Shown piece after piece: positions 16,114 through 25,216 of a stretch of DNA of 64,000 nucleotides. Position 1 is the stretch's first letter. Every line of letters begins with the position of its first letter. The translations under genes and the position numbers were made by a program. The stretch is from an uncultured Draconibacterium sp. (GTDB lineage: Bacteria; Bacteroidota; Bacteroidia; Bacteroidales; Prolixibacteraceae): positions 1,955,001 to 2,019,000 of the forward strand of contig NZ_OY781464.1 in the NCBI RefSeq assembly GCF_963676735.1. Direction: 5' to 3'. The notes beneath the pieces were generated by a model. That model had not been told where the DNA came from and searched no databases. It saw only the letters and a program-made list of their open reading frames with translations.

Positions 16114-17186
16114 TAAAAACGCCATTAAAAAAACATAAAACAATTAAAGCAATTGGCTTGATGTCGGGAACTTCGCTTGATGGCCTGGACATAGCAGCTG
16201 TTGAATTTCGGTTTGCAGGCAATCGTTGGATATACCATCTGCTCGAAGCCGAGACCATAGCTTATCCAAAAACCTGGAAAAATCGACTCGAAACCGCCCC
16301 ACAATTGTCAAAAAACGAACTTACCTTATTAAATACCAAATACGGCTCGTACCTGGGCGAACAGATTCAAAAGTTTATTCAAAAAACCAAATTCGCACCG
16401 GATTTGATTGCTTCACACGGTCACACAATATTTCACAGGCCCGACTTGGGTTACACCTTGCAAATTGGCAATGGAGCAACTATTGCATCAGCAACAAATA
16501 CAATAACAGTTGCCGATTTCAGAAGCCTTGATGTGGCCAAAGGCGGACAAGGTGCTCCACTGGTTCCCATTGGCGACCGCCTGCTTTTTGGTGAATACGA
16601 TTATTGCCTCAACCTTGGCGGGTTTGCCAATATTTCGTTTGAACAGGATGGATTAAGAAGAGCCTTTGATGTTTGTCCGGTAAATATTGTTTTAAACCAG
16701 TTTGCGGAAAAACTTGGTAAACCATTCGACAAAAACGGAGATCTGGGAAAACTTGGAAAACTTCATAAAAATGTGCTCGATAAACTAAATGCTCTGCCCT
16801 ATTATCGGCAATTAGCGCCAAAATCACTGGGCAGAGAATGGATGGAAGAAACATTTTTACCAGTCATACAAGCACAGCAAATAAATGAATACGATATTTT
16901 GCGAACAGTTTATGAGCATATTGCCATACAGCTTACCAACAGCGTCAGCGGAACAGGCAAAATGCTTATAACCGGAGGTGGCGCTTTTAATTCGTTTTTA
17001 ATTGAAAGAATAAAAAATTACACCTCTACTCAACTGGTTCTGCCAGACCCCAACCTCATTAATTTTAAAGAAGCGCTGGTATTTGCATTTATGGGAGTGT
17101 TACGTATGCTTGAAGAAAAGAACTGTTTAGCATCGGCTACAGGCGCTAAATCCGATAGTTGCTGTGGCGAAGTATTTGCGCCCTGA
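16110..17186 (+). CDS. anmK: Anhydro-N-acetylmuramic acid kinase
   Basis: A 358-residue cytoplasmic kinase that converts 1,6-anhydro-MurNAc to MurNAc 6-phosphate with ATP during cell-wall recycling. The ATP-binding GLMSGTSLDGLD is at residues 16-27; ASHGHTIFHRP, VADFRSLDVAKGGQGAP, LNLGGFANIS and TGGGAFN follow in family order. Start is ATG at 16110, overlapping the M23 stop as ATGA; a TTG two codons earlier is less likely. Length is standard for AnmK. Confidence 0.95.
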   Translation: MIKTPLKKHKTIKAIGLMSGTSLDGLDIAAVEFRFAGNRWIYHLLEAETIAYPKTWKNRLETAPQLSKNELTLLNTKYGSYLGEQIQKFIQKTKFAPDLIASHGHTIFHRPDLGYTLQIGNGATIASATNTITVADFRSLDVAKGGQGAPLVPIGDRLLFGEYDYCLNLGGFANISFEQDGLRRAFDVCPVNIVLNQFAEKLGKPFDKNGDLGKLGKLHKNVLDKLNALPYYRQLAPKSLGREWMEETFLPVIQAQQINEYDILRTVYEHIAIQLTNSVSGTGKMLITGGGAFNSFLIERIKNYTSTQLVLPDPNLINFKEALVFAFMGVLRMLEEKNCLASATGAKSDSCCGEVFAP

Positions 17187-17315
17187 TACAATTGTTGGCT
17201 TATTACTTATTCCTCTATTTTAAAAAGCAGCCTGCACGAAATGCAAGAACAGACAAAAATCATTCTCTCGTAGATTCTTTCCGTTTAACTTGCCGTCAAA
17301 CTTAAATCGTTGAAC

Positions 17316-18497
17316 ATGAACTCAGATCCTGCAAAAAGAATTTACGACATTCAGCAATTTGGCGAATTTGGTGGCGTAAACCCTTCAATTACCGATTCGT
17401 CAACCTACACTTTTTTAGAAGGCGAAACCATGGAAGAAACGTTCCTGGGCCACATGGAAGGTTGCTTTTTGTACTCGCGCCACTGGAACCCGAGTAATAA
17501 ATACCTTGCTGATGCTTTGGCGGCTATGGAAAAAACAGAATCGGCATGGATAACAGCTTCAGGAATGGCAGCAATTACCTGCTCGCTATTACAGCTTTGC
17601 AATTCGGGCGACCATATTGTTACCAGCGTAACCACCTATGGCGGCACTTATGCTTTTCTGAAAAACTGGTTGCCGAAATACAACATTGAAGTTTCGTTTG
17701 TAGATATTACCAACCTGGAGCAAGTGAAAAATGCCATGCGCCTCAACACAAAAGTTATTTACACCGAAACAGTTACCAATCCGCTGCTTCAGGTGTCAGA
17801 TATTCCGGAACTGGCAAAAATTGCGCACAACAACGGAGCTAAATTAATGGTTGACAATACCTTTACTCCCATGATTTTTTCGCCGGCCGAATTGGGAGCC
17901 GACTTTGTGGTTTACAGTATGACCAAATTCATTAACGGTAAAAATGATTGTGTAGCCGGTGCAATTTGCGGATCGAACGAATTTATTAACCAGCTTTCGA
18001 ATGTAAACGACGGAACTGCTATGCTGTTAGGCCCCGTGCTCGACCCCTTGCGTTCTTCCGGCATTCTGAAAAACCTGCATACCTTGCACCTACGTATGAA
18101 ACAACACAGCAAAAATGCGCTGTTTGTTGCCGAAGAGTTACAGAAACTGGGACAAAAAGTTAAATACCCCGGACTAAAAGATCATCCCCAGCATAGTCTG
18201 CATAACTCGATAATGAACAATGAATTTGGCTATGGCGGCATCCTTTCCATCGATTTGGAAACAGAAAAACGGGCCAACGAAGTAATGTTTAAAATGCAAC
18301 AGGCAGGTGTTGGTTACCTGGCCGTTTCGCTGGGTTATTTCCGCACACTTTTTAGTTGCTCAGGACATAGCACATCGTCAGAAGTTCCTATTGAGGTACA
18401 AAAAGAAATGGGACTATCGGATGGTTTGGTACGCTTTTCAGTTGGTTTGGACAATGATATTGAGGAAACTTTTGGGAAGATAAAAAGATGCTTGTAA
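17316..18497 (+). CDS. PLP-dependent Cys/Met metabolism enzyme (cystathionine gamma-synthase/methionine gamma-lyase family)
   Basis: A 393-residue cytoplasmic fold-type I PLP enzyme. Landmarks are SRHWNPSN (the usual YSRxxNPT region), TASGMAAI, the DNTFTP strand, and MTKFINGKND with the probable Schiff-base lysine K204, and a C-terminal VRFSVGLDN. The family performs gamma-elimination or gamma-replacement on sulfur amino acids. The segment after the lysine, NGKND, differs from the more common GHSD, and the position where many members read GG is AGA, so the exact reaction is open. Start ATG 17316 is preferred over TTG 17310. A terminator hairpin follows the stop. Confidence 0.85.
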   Translation: MNSDPAKRIYDIQQFGEFGGVNPSITDSSTYTFLEGETMEETFLGHMEGCFLYSRHWNPSNKYLADALAAMEKTESAWITASGMAAITCSLLQLCNSGDHIVTSVTTYGGTYAFLKNWLPKYNIEVSFVDITNLEQVKNAMRLNTKVIYTETVTNPLLQVSDIPELAKIAHNNGAKLMVDNTFTPMIFSPAELGADFVVYSMTKFINGKNDCVAGAICGSNEFINQLSNVNDGTAMLLGPVLDPLRSSGILKNLHTLHLRMKQHSKNALFVAEELQKLGQKVKYPGLKDHPQHSLHNSIMNNEFGYGGILSIDLETEKRANEVMFKMQQAGVGYLAVSLGYFRTLFSCSGHSTSSEVPIEVQKEMGLSDGLVRFSVGLDNDIEETFGKIKRCL

Positions 18498-18503
18498 CAA
18501 TAT

Positions 18504-18540
18504 TTGGATTCCATCTATCGAAAAGATGGAATCCATTTTC
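18504..18540 (+). terminator. Intrinsic terminator after the PLP enzyme gene
   Basis: GGATTCCATCT, loop ATCGAAA, AGATGGAATCC is a perfect 11-base stem followed by ATTTTC. Confidence 0.7.
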
Positions 18541-18598
18541 AATTTTGTTTTCCACCATTTCAACAAACAAAAATCATAATCCGCAAACCACATTTAAT

Positions 18599-18606
18599 TA
18601 TCTTTG
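18599..18606 (+). promoter_or_regulatory. -7 element for the C69 dipeptidase gene
   Basis: TATCTTTG fits TAnnTTTG, 28 bases before the ATG at 18635. No clear -33 box. Confidence 0.4.
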
Positions 18607-18634
18607 TTGCTTTCATAAAATAAACTGATTAAAA

Positions 18635-20323
18635 ATGAAGAAAATTTCAATGGTAGGAATGCTTGTAATGGCATTTATTCTGTTAAACCAGCAGGTTTCA
18701 AACGGGTGTACCAATTTTTTGGTTTCCAAAGGTGCATCGGTTGACGGATCAACAATGATAACTTATGCCGCCGATTCGCACACCCTTTACGGCGAATTAT
18801 ATTTTCAACCAGCTGCCGACCATCCCGAAGGAGCTATGCGTAAAATTTACGAATGGGATACAGGCAAATACCTTGGTGAAATACCTCAGCCAGCGCACAC
18901 TTACAGTGTAATTGGCAACATGAACGAATTTCAGTTGGCTATTGCCGAAACTACCTTTGGTGGCCGCCAGGAACTGGGTAGCCAGGATGGAGCCATTATG
19001 GATTACGGCAGTTTAATTTATGTAACGCTGCAACGTGCCAAAACCGCCCGCGAAGCCATTGAAGTAATGACCGCTCTTGTTGAAGACTATGGTTATTACA
19101 GCTCGGGGGAATCGTTTTCGATTGCCGACCCCGAAGAAGTGTGGATACTTGAGATGATTGGCAAAGGACAAGGCGAAAAAGGAGCAGTTTGGGTGGCCGT
19201 TCGTATTCCCGATGGATACATTAGTGGCCACGCCAACCAGGCCCGTATTACCACTTTCCCCTTAAACGACTCGAAAAACTGCATGTATGCCAAAGATGTT
19301 ATTTCTTTTGCACGCGAAAAAGGATGGTATAACGGTACCAATAAAGATTTTAGTTTTTCTGACGTTTATGCACCGGTTGATTTTGGCGGTGCACGTTTTT
19401 GCGACGCACGCGTATGGGCTGGTTTTAACAAAGTGAGCCAGGGAATGGAAAGCTACACCGAATACGCAAAAGGGATTATTGAACATGGCGGAGAAAACGA
19501 CTTCCCCACCAACCGTTTACCACTTTGGATTAAACCCGACAAGCAACTGAACGTACAGGATGTAATGGGCATGATGCGCGACCACTTTGAAGGCACCGAA
19601 CTGGATATGACCCAGGATTTGGGGGCAGGCCCTTACGGATTGCCTTATCGTTGGAGAGGTTTAACCTGGGAGGTAGACTCGGTAACCTACTGCAACGAAC
19701 GAGCTATTTCAACCCAGCAAACCGGTTTTTCGTTTGTAGCCCAAAGCCGCAGCTGGTTACCGAATCCCATTGGCGGTATTCTTTGGTTTGGGGTTGACGA
19801 TGCCTACTCTACCTGCTACGCACCAATGTATTGCGGAATTACCGAAATTCCTGAATGTTTTGCCGTAGGTAACGGCGATCTTTTAACCTACAGCGAAACA
19901 TCGGCATTCTGGGCATTTACACAGGTAGCCAATTTTGCCTACCTGCGTTACAACGACATGATAAAAGATGTAAAACTGGTACAAAAAGAACTGGAAGACA
20001 AGTTTGTAGCTTTTGTGCCTGTAATTGACAAGGCGGCAGAAACCTTATACAACACTGCCAGCGAAGAACAGGCACGAAAATTTATTACGGAATTTTCGGT
20101 GAATGAAGCAGAAGATATGACCAAACGCTGGAAAGAACTGGGGCAATACCTGTTAATTAAATATGCCGACGGAAATATTAAACGTGAAAGCAACGGTGAA
20201 TTTACTCGCACCGAAACAGGAATGCCAGCTTCACCTATTTTTGCAGGCTATCCGGAATGGTGGTATAAAGCCATTGTGAACGCAAGAGGCGAACATTTTA
20301 AAGTTATTGGCAGCAGCCACTAA
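18635..20323 (+). CDS. C69 family dipeptidase
   Basis: A 562-residue secreted Ntn-hydrolase of the PepD/C69 family. The signal peptide ends just before C25 in NGCTNFLV, and this Cys becomes the N-terminal nucleophile after cleavage. Downstream landmarks are GSTMITYAADSH, NEFQLAIAETTFGGR and ADPEEVWILEMIGKG, all in order. It probably cleaves dipeptides in the periplasm, with this organism's other exopeptidases (DPP11-like, M1) producing the substrates. It is monocistronic between two terminators. Confidence 0.93.
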   Translation: MKKISMVGMLVMAFILLNQQVSNGCTNFLVSKGASVDGSTMITYAADSHTLYGELYFQPAADHPEGAMRKIYEWDTGKYLGEIPQPAHTYSVIGNMNEFQLAIAETTFGGRQELGSQDGAIMDYGSLIYVTLQRAKTAREAIEVMTALVEDYGYYSSGESFSIADPEEVWILEMIGKGQGEKGAVWVAVRIPDGYISGHANQARITTFPLNDSKNCMYAKDVISFAREKGWYNGTNKDFSFSDVYAPVDFGGARFCDARVWAGFNKVSQGMESYTEYAKGIIEHGGENDFPTNRLPLWIKPDKQLNVQDVMGMMRDHFEGTELDMTQDLGAGPYGLPYRWRGLTWEVDSVTYCNERAISTQQTGFSFVAQSRSWLPNPIGGILWFGVDDAYSTCYAPMYCGITEIPECFAVGNGDLLTYSETSAFWAFTQVANFAYLRYNDMIKDVKLVQKELEDKFVAFVPVIDKAAETLYNTASEEQARKFITEFSVNEAEDMTKRWKELGQYLLIKYADGNIKRESNGEFTRTETGMPASPIFAGYPEWWYKAIVNARGEHFKVIGSSH

Positions 20324-20387
20324 TGCCATGATGTTTTCTTTTTACACTGAAAACCAATTGTGTAATTGAAAATAAAGCTCAAATAAG

Positions 20388-20417
20388 TTTGAGGTATTGA
20401 AAAAAACACTATTTTTG
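20388..20417 (+). promoter_or_regulatory. Complete -33/-7 promoter for rplS
   Basis: TTTG at 20388-20391, an 18-base spacer, then TATTTTTG at 20410-20417 gives the best two-box Bacteroidota promoter in the window. It sits about 70 bases before the rplS ATG. Confidence 0.7.
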
Positions 20418-20488
20418 CAGCCGATTTAATGCAATCTCTGTCCTTAAAAACAAAAGGATACATTGCCAACTTATTAAAAATTAAGAAA

Positions 20489-20836
20489 ATGGACTTAGTT
20501 AAATTAGTAGAAAAAGAATTTGAGGTGGAAGTAAACCACCCGGAATTCAAAGCAGGTGATACCATCACCGTTAGCTACAAAATTAAGGAAGGTAACAAAG
20601 AAAGAATTCAGAAATTCCGCGGTGTGGTTATTCAGGTTCGTGGAAGAGGAAATACAAAAACTTTTACCATCCGCAAAATGTCAGGAAACATTGGTGTTGA
20701 AAGAATTTTCCCAATCAGTTCACCATTCATTGAAAGTATTGAAATAAACAAACGCGGTAGTGTGCGTCGTAAGCGTATCTTCTACTTACGTGGCTTAACC
20801 GGTAAAAAAGCCCGTATCAAAGAAAAAAGATTCTAA
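20489..20836 (+). CDS. rplS: 50S ribosomal protein L19
   Basis: A 115-residue large-subunit ribosomal protein. KAGDTITVSYKIKEGNKERIQ, FRGVVIQVRGRG, and the basic KRGSVRRKRIFYLRGLTGKKARI are diagnostic. The ATG at 20489 gives the normal family N-terminus (MDLVKLVEKEF); the in-frame ATG at 20429 is only a few bases after the promoter and adds an atypical extension. It is a single-gene unit closed by a strong terminator. Confidence 0.97.
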   Translation: MDLVKLVEKEFEVEVNHPEFKAGDTITVSYKIKEGNKERIQKFRGVVIQVRGRGNTKTFTIRKMSGNIGVERIFPISSPFIESIEINKRGSVRRKRIFYLRGLTGKKARIKEKRF

Positions 20837-20855
20837 ATCGAAATTCACGATACTT

Positions 20856-20889
20856 AAAAGGTCTCCGTTTGCGGAGGCCTTTTTTTTTT
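20856..20889 (+). terminator. Intrinsic terminator after rplS
   Basis: AAAAGGTCTCCG, loop TTTG, CGGAGGCCTTTT, followed by more T residues: a strong stem with one G-U pair. Confidence 0.9.
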
Positions 20890-21096
20890 GCCCCCAAAAG
20901 ATAAAAACCACAAATTTTTTGCCCAGGCTATTCTTCCATCCAGCCCATTTCCCTGTTCATTCAAAAATTTATACCTTCAAATTGTAATCATTTAGTTTAA
21001 CAGACGTCAAATAGTGTGTTCCAATGAACAATATATGCACCAAATGACTTTCTCAACATATCAGATGATTCACACAAATATTCAAATAACAGATCT

Positions 21097-24000
21097 ATGA
21101 AAATTTTAACGTCATTATTTTTGCTGATGTTTGTTTTTGCCTCTTATGCCAATGCACAAGGAACACAATTGCTTCGTCAGCCAACAATTTCTTCAGAAAG
21201 TATTGTTTTTGTTTATGCCAACGACCTTTGGAAAGTTGACAGAAATGGCGGCGATGCCATTCGTTTAACAAGCAACGAAGGAGAAGAATCGAATCCTCAT
21301 TTCTCAAACGATGAAAAATGGATTGCCTTTTCGGCGCAGTACGACGGCAATACCGATGTGTATGTAATTCCTTCCACCGGAGGTTCGCCACAACGTCTTA
21401 CCTGGCATCCGGGTGCCGATATTGTTCAGGGTTGGACTCCCGAAGGCAAAGTGCTCTTTCGTTCCGGAAGAGAAGCACGCCCAACACAAACCAACAAGTT
21501 TTTTACTGTTTCGCCTAAGGACGGTTTGCCTGAAGCGCTTGACATTCCACGTGCAGCTTTTGGCGAATTATCACCCGATGGAAAGCACATCGCCTACATT
21601 CCTATTACCTTCTGGGATCCGGAGTGGCGCAACTACCGTGGCGGTCAGGCCATGCCGGTATGGATTGTAAACATGAAAACAAAAGAACTGCTGCGAACTC
21701 CCCAGCCCACCGGCGAGCGCCATCTCGATCCGGTGTGGTTCAACAACAAAGTATTTTACTTGTCGGAACGCAACTATGCCAGTAATATCTGGTCTTTCGA
21801 TCCAAAAACAAAACAAGAAAAACAGCATACGCAACAAGCCCAATTCGATATAAAAAGTCTTGATGCGTGTAAAGATGCAATAGTTTACGAATGTGGTGGC
21901 TACCTTCATTTGCTAAATCCTAAAAATGGCGAAGACAAACAGTTGGTTATAAATGTTAAAGGCGATATGAATTTTGCCCGCGAACGTTGGGAAAGTGTTA
22001 GTGGAAGAAACCTAACTAATCCAAATATTTCGCCAAACGGAAAAAGAGCTGTTTTTGAATACCGTGGTGAAATTTTTACGGTTCCAAAAGAAAAAGGAAC
22101 CTGGCGCAACATTACCAACACTTCGGGCGTGGCTGACCGTTATCCGGCCTGGTCGCCCGAGGGTGACAAAATTGCCTGGTTTAACGATGCAAGCGGAGAA
22201 TACAAACTCGTTGTTGCCGATCAGTTCGGTCAGAATAAAAAAACTTATACGCTGGAGAACCCAACCTTTTACTTCCGCCCCGAATGGTCGCCCGACGGTA
22301 AAAGAATTACCTTCACCGATACCGATTATAACATTTGGGTTATTGAACTGGAATCGGAAACAGTTACCAGAGTTGGAACCGATATTTTTGCACACCCTAA
22401 CCGCGAAATGCAACCGGTTTGGTCGCCCGATAGCAAATGGATTGCGTATGCCCGGCAGTTAAATAGTAGTTTTAAAGCCATTTTTGTTTACAATATCGAA
22501 ACGCAACAGACTTTCCAGCTAACTGACGGGATGGCTGATGTGCTCACTCCAGCCTGGGATGCCAGCGGAAAATACATGTACATTTTGGCCAGTACAAATT
22601 ACGGACTTGCAACCGGATGGCTCGACATGAGTTCTTATGATCCGGATGTGACCAGAAGCCTTTATTGCATTGTTTTGTCGAAAGATGATGAGTCGCCAAT
22701 TTTGCCAAACAGCGACGACGAAGAGGTAAAGGATAAAAATGAAAACGAAGATGAAAATGGCGACAATGACAAAAAGGAGTCGGACAAAGACGACAAAACG
22801 GAAGATGTTGTTATCGATATGGATGGAATTTCAGAGCGAATAGTGGCATTAAATATGCCCGACAGAAACTACAGAGCTTTAGTTCAGGGTCCGGAAAATA
22901 CCGTTTTTGTTGCAGAAGTAGTACCGCATAAACGCGGAGTAACTATTCATAAATACGAAACTGAAGAAAATAAGGCAGAAGAATTCTTAGGCGACGTAAC
23001 GTCTGTTGTAAGTTCTACCGACCGTAAAAATATTCTCTACCAAAAAGGGAGCAACTGGAGTATTGCAGGCACAGGAGGAAAACCTAAAAACGGCGATGGA
23101 GGGCTAAAAACCAACATGAAAGTAAAGGTAATTCCTGCAGAAGAATACCAGCAACTTTTTGATGATTCATGGCGTTTTATGCGCGATTTCCTTTATGTTG
23201 ACAATGTACACGGAGCTCCATGGGATGCCATTTACGACTGGTATTCGCCCTGGGTAAAACATGCCCGCCACAGAACCGATATGAATTATATTATCGATAT
23301 AATCAGTGGAGAAGTTGCCATTGGTCATTCGTATGTTGCAGGTGGCGATATGCCTGATATCGATCGCATTCCGATAGGCCTTTTAGGTTGCGACCTTGCG
23401 GAAGAAAACGGCTATTATAAAATTGTCAAAATTTACAATGGCGAAAGCTGGAATCCTTCCACAAAAGCGCCTCTTGCCGCACCAGGGATGGCCATTAAAG
23501 AGGGCGATTACCTGCTGGCTGTTAACGGAGTGGAATTAAAAGCTCCAACTAACCCATACAGCTTGTTTGAGCAAACCTCGGGTAGGCAAACAACATTAAA
23601 AATCGGATCCACAACTTCACTTGAAAATGCAGAAGAAATAACAGTTGAACCAATTTCAAGCGAAAGAAGCTTACGCTCAATCGACTGGATTGAAGGAAAC
23701 CGCAGAAAGGTTGATGAGCTCTCTGGTGGGAAATTGGCCTATGTCTATCTGCCAAACACCGGAGGAAGTGGATTTTCATCATTCAATCGTTATTACTTCG
23801 CTCAGCAGGATAAAAAAGGAGTAATTCTGGACGAACGAAACAACGGAGGCGGTTCAGCTGCCGATTATATGATTGATGTGATGAGCCGTACCCTGCTTGG
23901 CTATTTTAACAGTAAAGCCAACAATAACCGACCATGGACAACTCCGATGGCCGGAATTTGGGGACCAAAAGTGATGATAATTAACGAACGTGCCGGCTCG

Positions 24001-24363
24001 GGTGGCGACCTGTTGCCCTACATGTTTAAAGCAAAAGATTTGGGACCACTAATTGGAACACGCACATGGGGAGGACTGGTTGGAACCTGGGACACCCCCC
24101 AATTAATTGATGGTGGACGAATTGTGGCTCCCCGTGGTGGCTTTTTCGATGTTAACGGAGAATGGGCTGTTGAAGGAGAAGGTGTTGCCCCTGATATTGA
24201 AGTGATTCAGGAACCAAAATTAATTCTCCAAGGCCGCGATCCTCAGCTGGAAAAAGCAGTAGAAGTTGCTCTGGAAAAACTAAAAGGCAATGAATTTGAA
24301 ATGAAACCGGAACCGGCAGCTCCGCAGCGCTGGAAACGTCCGGAAGGTTTTAAAGTAAATTAA
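21097..24363 (+). CDS. Tricorn protease homologue (S41 family peptidase)
   Basis: A 1088-residue secreted serine peptidase. The signal peptide spans residues 1-20. Two WD40/PD40-like beta-propellers follow (about 25-330 and 330-540) with repeated SPDGK, SPEGD, FSNDEKWIAF motifs, then a highly acidic linker (about 543-570). The tricorn core includes a PDZ domain (about 760-850) and the S41 domain with the nucleophile S968 in GSGGD, preceded by DERNNGGG. Domain order matches bacterial tricorn proteins, which trim peptides released by other proteases. The signal peptide places this one in the envelope. A terminator follows the stop. Confidence 0.93.
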   Translation: MKILTSLFLLMFVFASYANAQGTQLLRQPTISSESIVFVYANDLWKVDRNGGDAIRLTSNEGEESNPHFSNDEKWIAFSAQYDGNTDVYVIPSTGGSPQRLTWHPGADIVQGWTPEGKVLFRSGREARPTQTNKFFTVSPKDGLPEALDIPRAAFGELSPDGKHIAYIPITFWDPEWRNYRGGQAMPVWIVNMKTKELLRTPQPTGERHLDPVWFNNKVFYLSERNYASNIWSFDPKTKQEKQHTQQAQFDIKSLDACKDAIVYECGGYLHLLNPKNGEDKQLVINVKGDMNFARERWESVSGRNLTNPNISPNGKRAVFEYRGEIFTVPKEKGTWRNITNTSGVADRYPAWSPEGDKIAWFNDASGEYKLVVADQFGQNKKTYTLENPTFYFRPEWSPDGKRITFTDTDYNIWVIELESETVTRVGTDIFAHPNREMQPVWSPDSKWIAYARQLNSSFKAIFVYNIETQQTFQLTDGMADVLTPAWDASGKYMYILASTNYGLATGWLDMSSYDPDVTRSLYCIVLSKDDESPILPNSDDEEVKDKNENEDENGDNDKKESDKDDKTEDVVIDMDGISERIVALNMPDRNYRALVQGPENTVFVAEVVPHKRGVTIHKYETEENKAEEFLGDVTSVVSSTDRKNILYQKGSNWSIAGTGGKPKNGDGGLKTNMKVKVIPAEEYQQLFDDSWRFMRDFLYVDNVHGAPWDAIYDWYSPWVKHARHRTDMNYIIDIISGEVAIGHSYVAGGDMPDIDRIPIGLLGCDLAEENGYYKIVKIYNGESWNPSTKAPLAAPGMAIKEGDYLLAVNGVELKAPTNPYSLFEQTSGRQTTLKIGSTTSLENAEEITVEPISSERSLRSIDWIEGNRRKVDELSGGKLAYVYLPNTGGSGFSSFNRYYFAQQDKKGVILDERNNGGGSAADYMIDVMSRTLLGYFNSKANNNRPWTTPMAGIWGPKVMIINERAGSGGDLLPYMFKAKDLGPLIGTRTWGGLVGTWDTPQLIDGGRIVAPRGGFFDVNGEWAVEGEGVAPDIEVIQEPKLILQGRDPQLEKAVEVALEKLKGNEFEMKPEPAAPQRWKRPEGFKVN

Positions 24364-24368
24364 GCAAA

Positions 24369-24414
24369 CAAAAAGCCCGCTCTTTATTTTACAAAAGAGC
24401 GGGCTTTTTTTTAT
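24369..24414. terminator. Bidirectional intrinsic terminator
   Basis: AAAAAGCCCGCTCTTT pairs with AAAGAGCGGGCTTTTT, with T- and A-runs on the outer sides, serving the tricorn gene and the convergent SUI1 gene. Confidence 0.9.
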
Positions 24415-24755
24415 CCCCCCGAGCGTTTTACTTTGTAGCCATCGGCTTTAAGCAACTCCACTACTCGTGCACAAAAGTCGCCCTGAATAAGAATTTCTCC
24501 ATCTTTAACCGTGCCGCCTACTCCACATTTCGACTTCAGCTTTTTACCTAAGTCTTTCAAATCATTTTCCGCACCTTCAAATCCTGTTACCAATGTTACG
24601 GCTTTTCCTTTGCGTTTTTTACGGTCGAGCATTACCCGCAGATTCTGCTGCTTTGCCGGCAATGTTTCCTGCTCTTCCTCTTTTTCCTGATCGTATTGAA
24701 AATCGGGATTGGTTGAAAAAACCACCCCTAAACGTTCTTTCCAGTCGTTCGACAT
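24411..24755 (-). CDS. SUI1/YciH family translation factor
   Basis: A 114-residue homologue of eIF1 (SUI1), comparable to E. coli YciH. The core has LDRKKRKGKAVTLVTGFEG, DLKDLGKKLKSKCGVGGT and KDGEILIQGD, the usual SUI1 fingerprint. The first 35 residues are acidic and variable. It probably affects start-codon fidelity on the 30S subunit. It lies one base after the stop of the HsmA-like membrane protein gene, so it is co-transcribed with it. Its own stop is inside the shared terminator. Confidence 0.92.
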   Translation of the reverse strand: MSNDWKERLGVVFSTNPDFQYDQEKEEEQETLPAKQQNLRVMLDRKKRKGKAVTLVTGFEGAENDLKDLGKKLKSKCGVGGTVKDGEILIQGDFCARVVELLKADGYKVKRSGG

Positions 24756-24756
24756 A

Positions 24757-25137
24757 TTACCTCCATAAAATAATTAAACATCCTGTAAAATAAGCCACTA
24801 CCCAAAAAAAGTATGCTGCTTTGGTAAATTTTATATGCTTGTTGGTAGCTTTACTGTCCAATCCGTTTTTGTAATATACTTTCCAACACCAAACCGCATC
24901 AACCAGCATAATTAAAAATGCAGCAGTCCCCAGAAATCCGTGTAATGTAAAAGGCGTACCCCGGGCTCCAAATACCATTAAAACAATGGCAGCAATATCG
25001 AACAGAATACCCATGGTTAAAAAAATGAGCACAATATTTCCGACAATTTTAAATCGTACTAAGGAAATACTGCCAATTCCATAGGCCAAAAACGACAAGG
25101 TTATAATAAAAGCTCCAACAATTGCTAACGGATTCAT
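24757..25137 (-). CDS. HsmA-like (TIGR03987) four-TM membrane protein
   Basis: A 126-residue inner-membrane protein with four predicted TM helices (about 5-24, 30-58, 64-87, 105-125). The pattern LHGFLGTAAFLIMLVDAVW, split here as LHGFLGT and MLVDAVW, matches the TIGR03987/HsmA family as I recall it. Function is unknown; conserved His and Trp in the third helix could interact with a cofactor or quinone. It precedes the SUI1 gene by one base. Confidence 0.7.
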   Translation of the reverse strand: MNPLAIVGAFIITLSFLAYGIGSISLVRFKIVGNIVLIFLTMGILFDIAAIVLMVFGARGTPFTLHGFLGTAAFLIMLVDAVWCWKVYYKNGLDSKATNKHIKFTKAAYFFWVVAYFTGCLIILWR

Positions 25138-25216
25138 TTTTAAGCTTATTTAATTAGCAAAGGTAAATTTATATCGCACAAAACCTTACACAACGCCAAT
25201 AAGTGTAATTGCAGTT

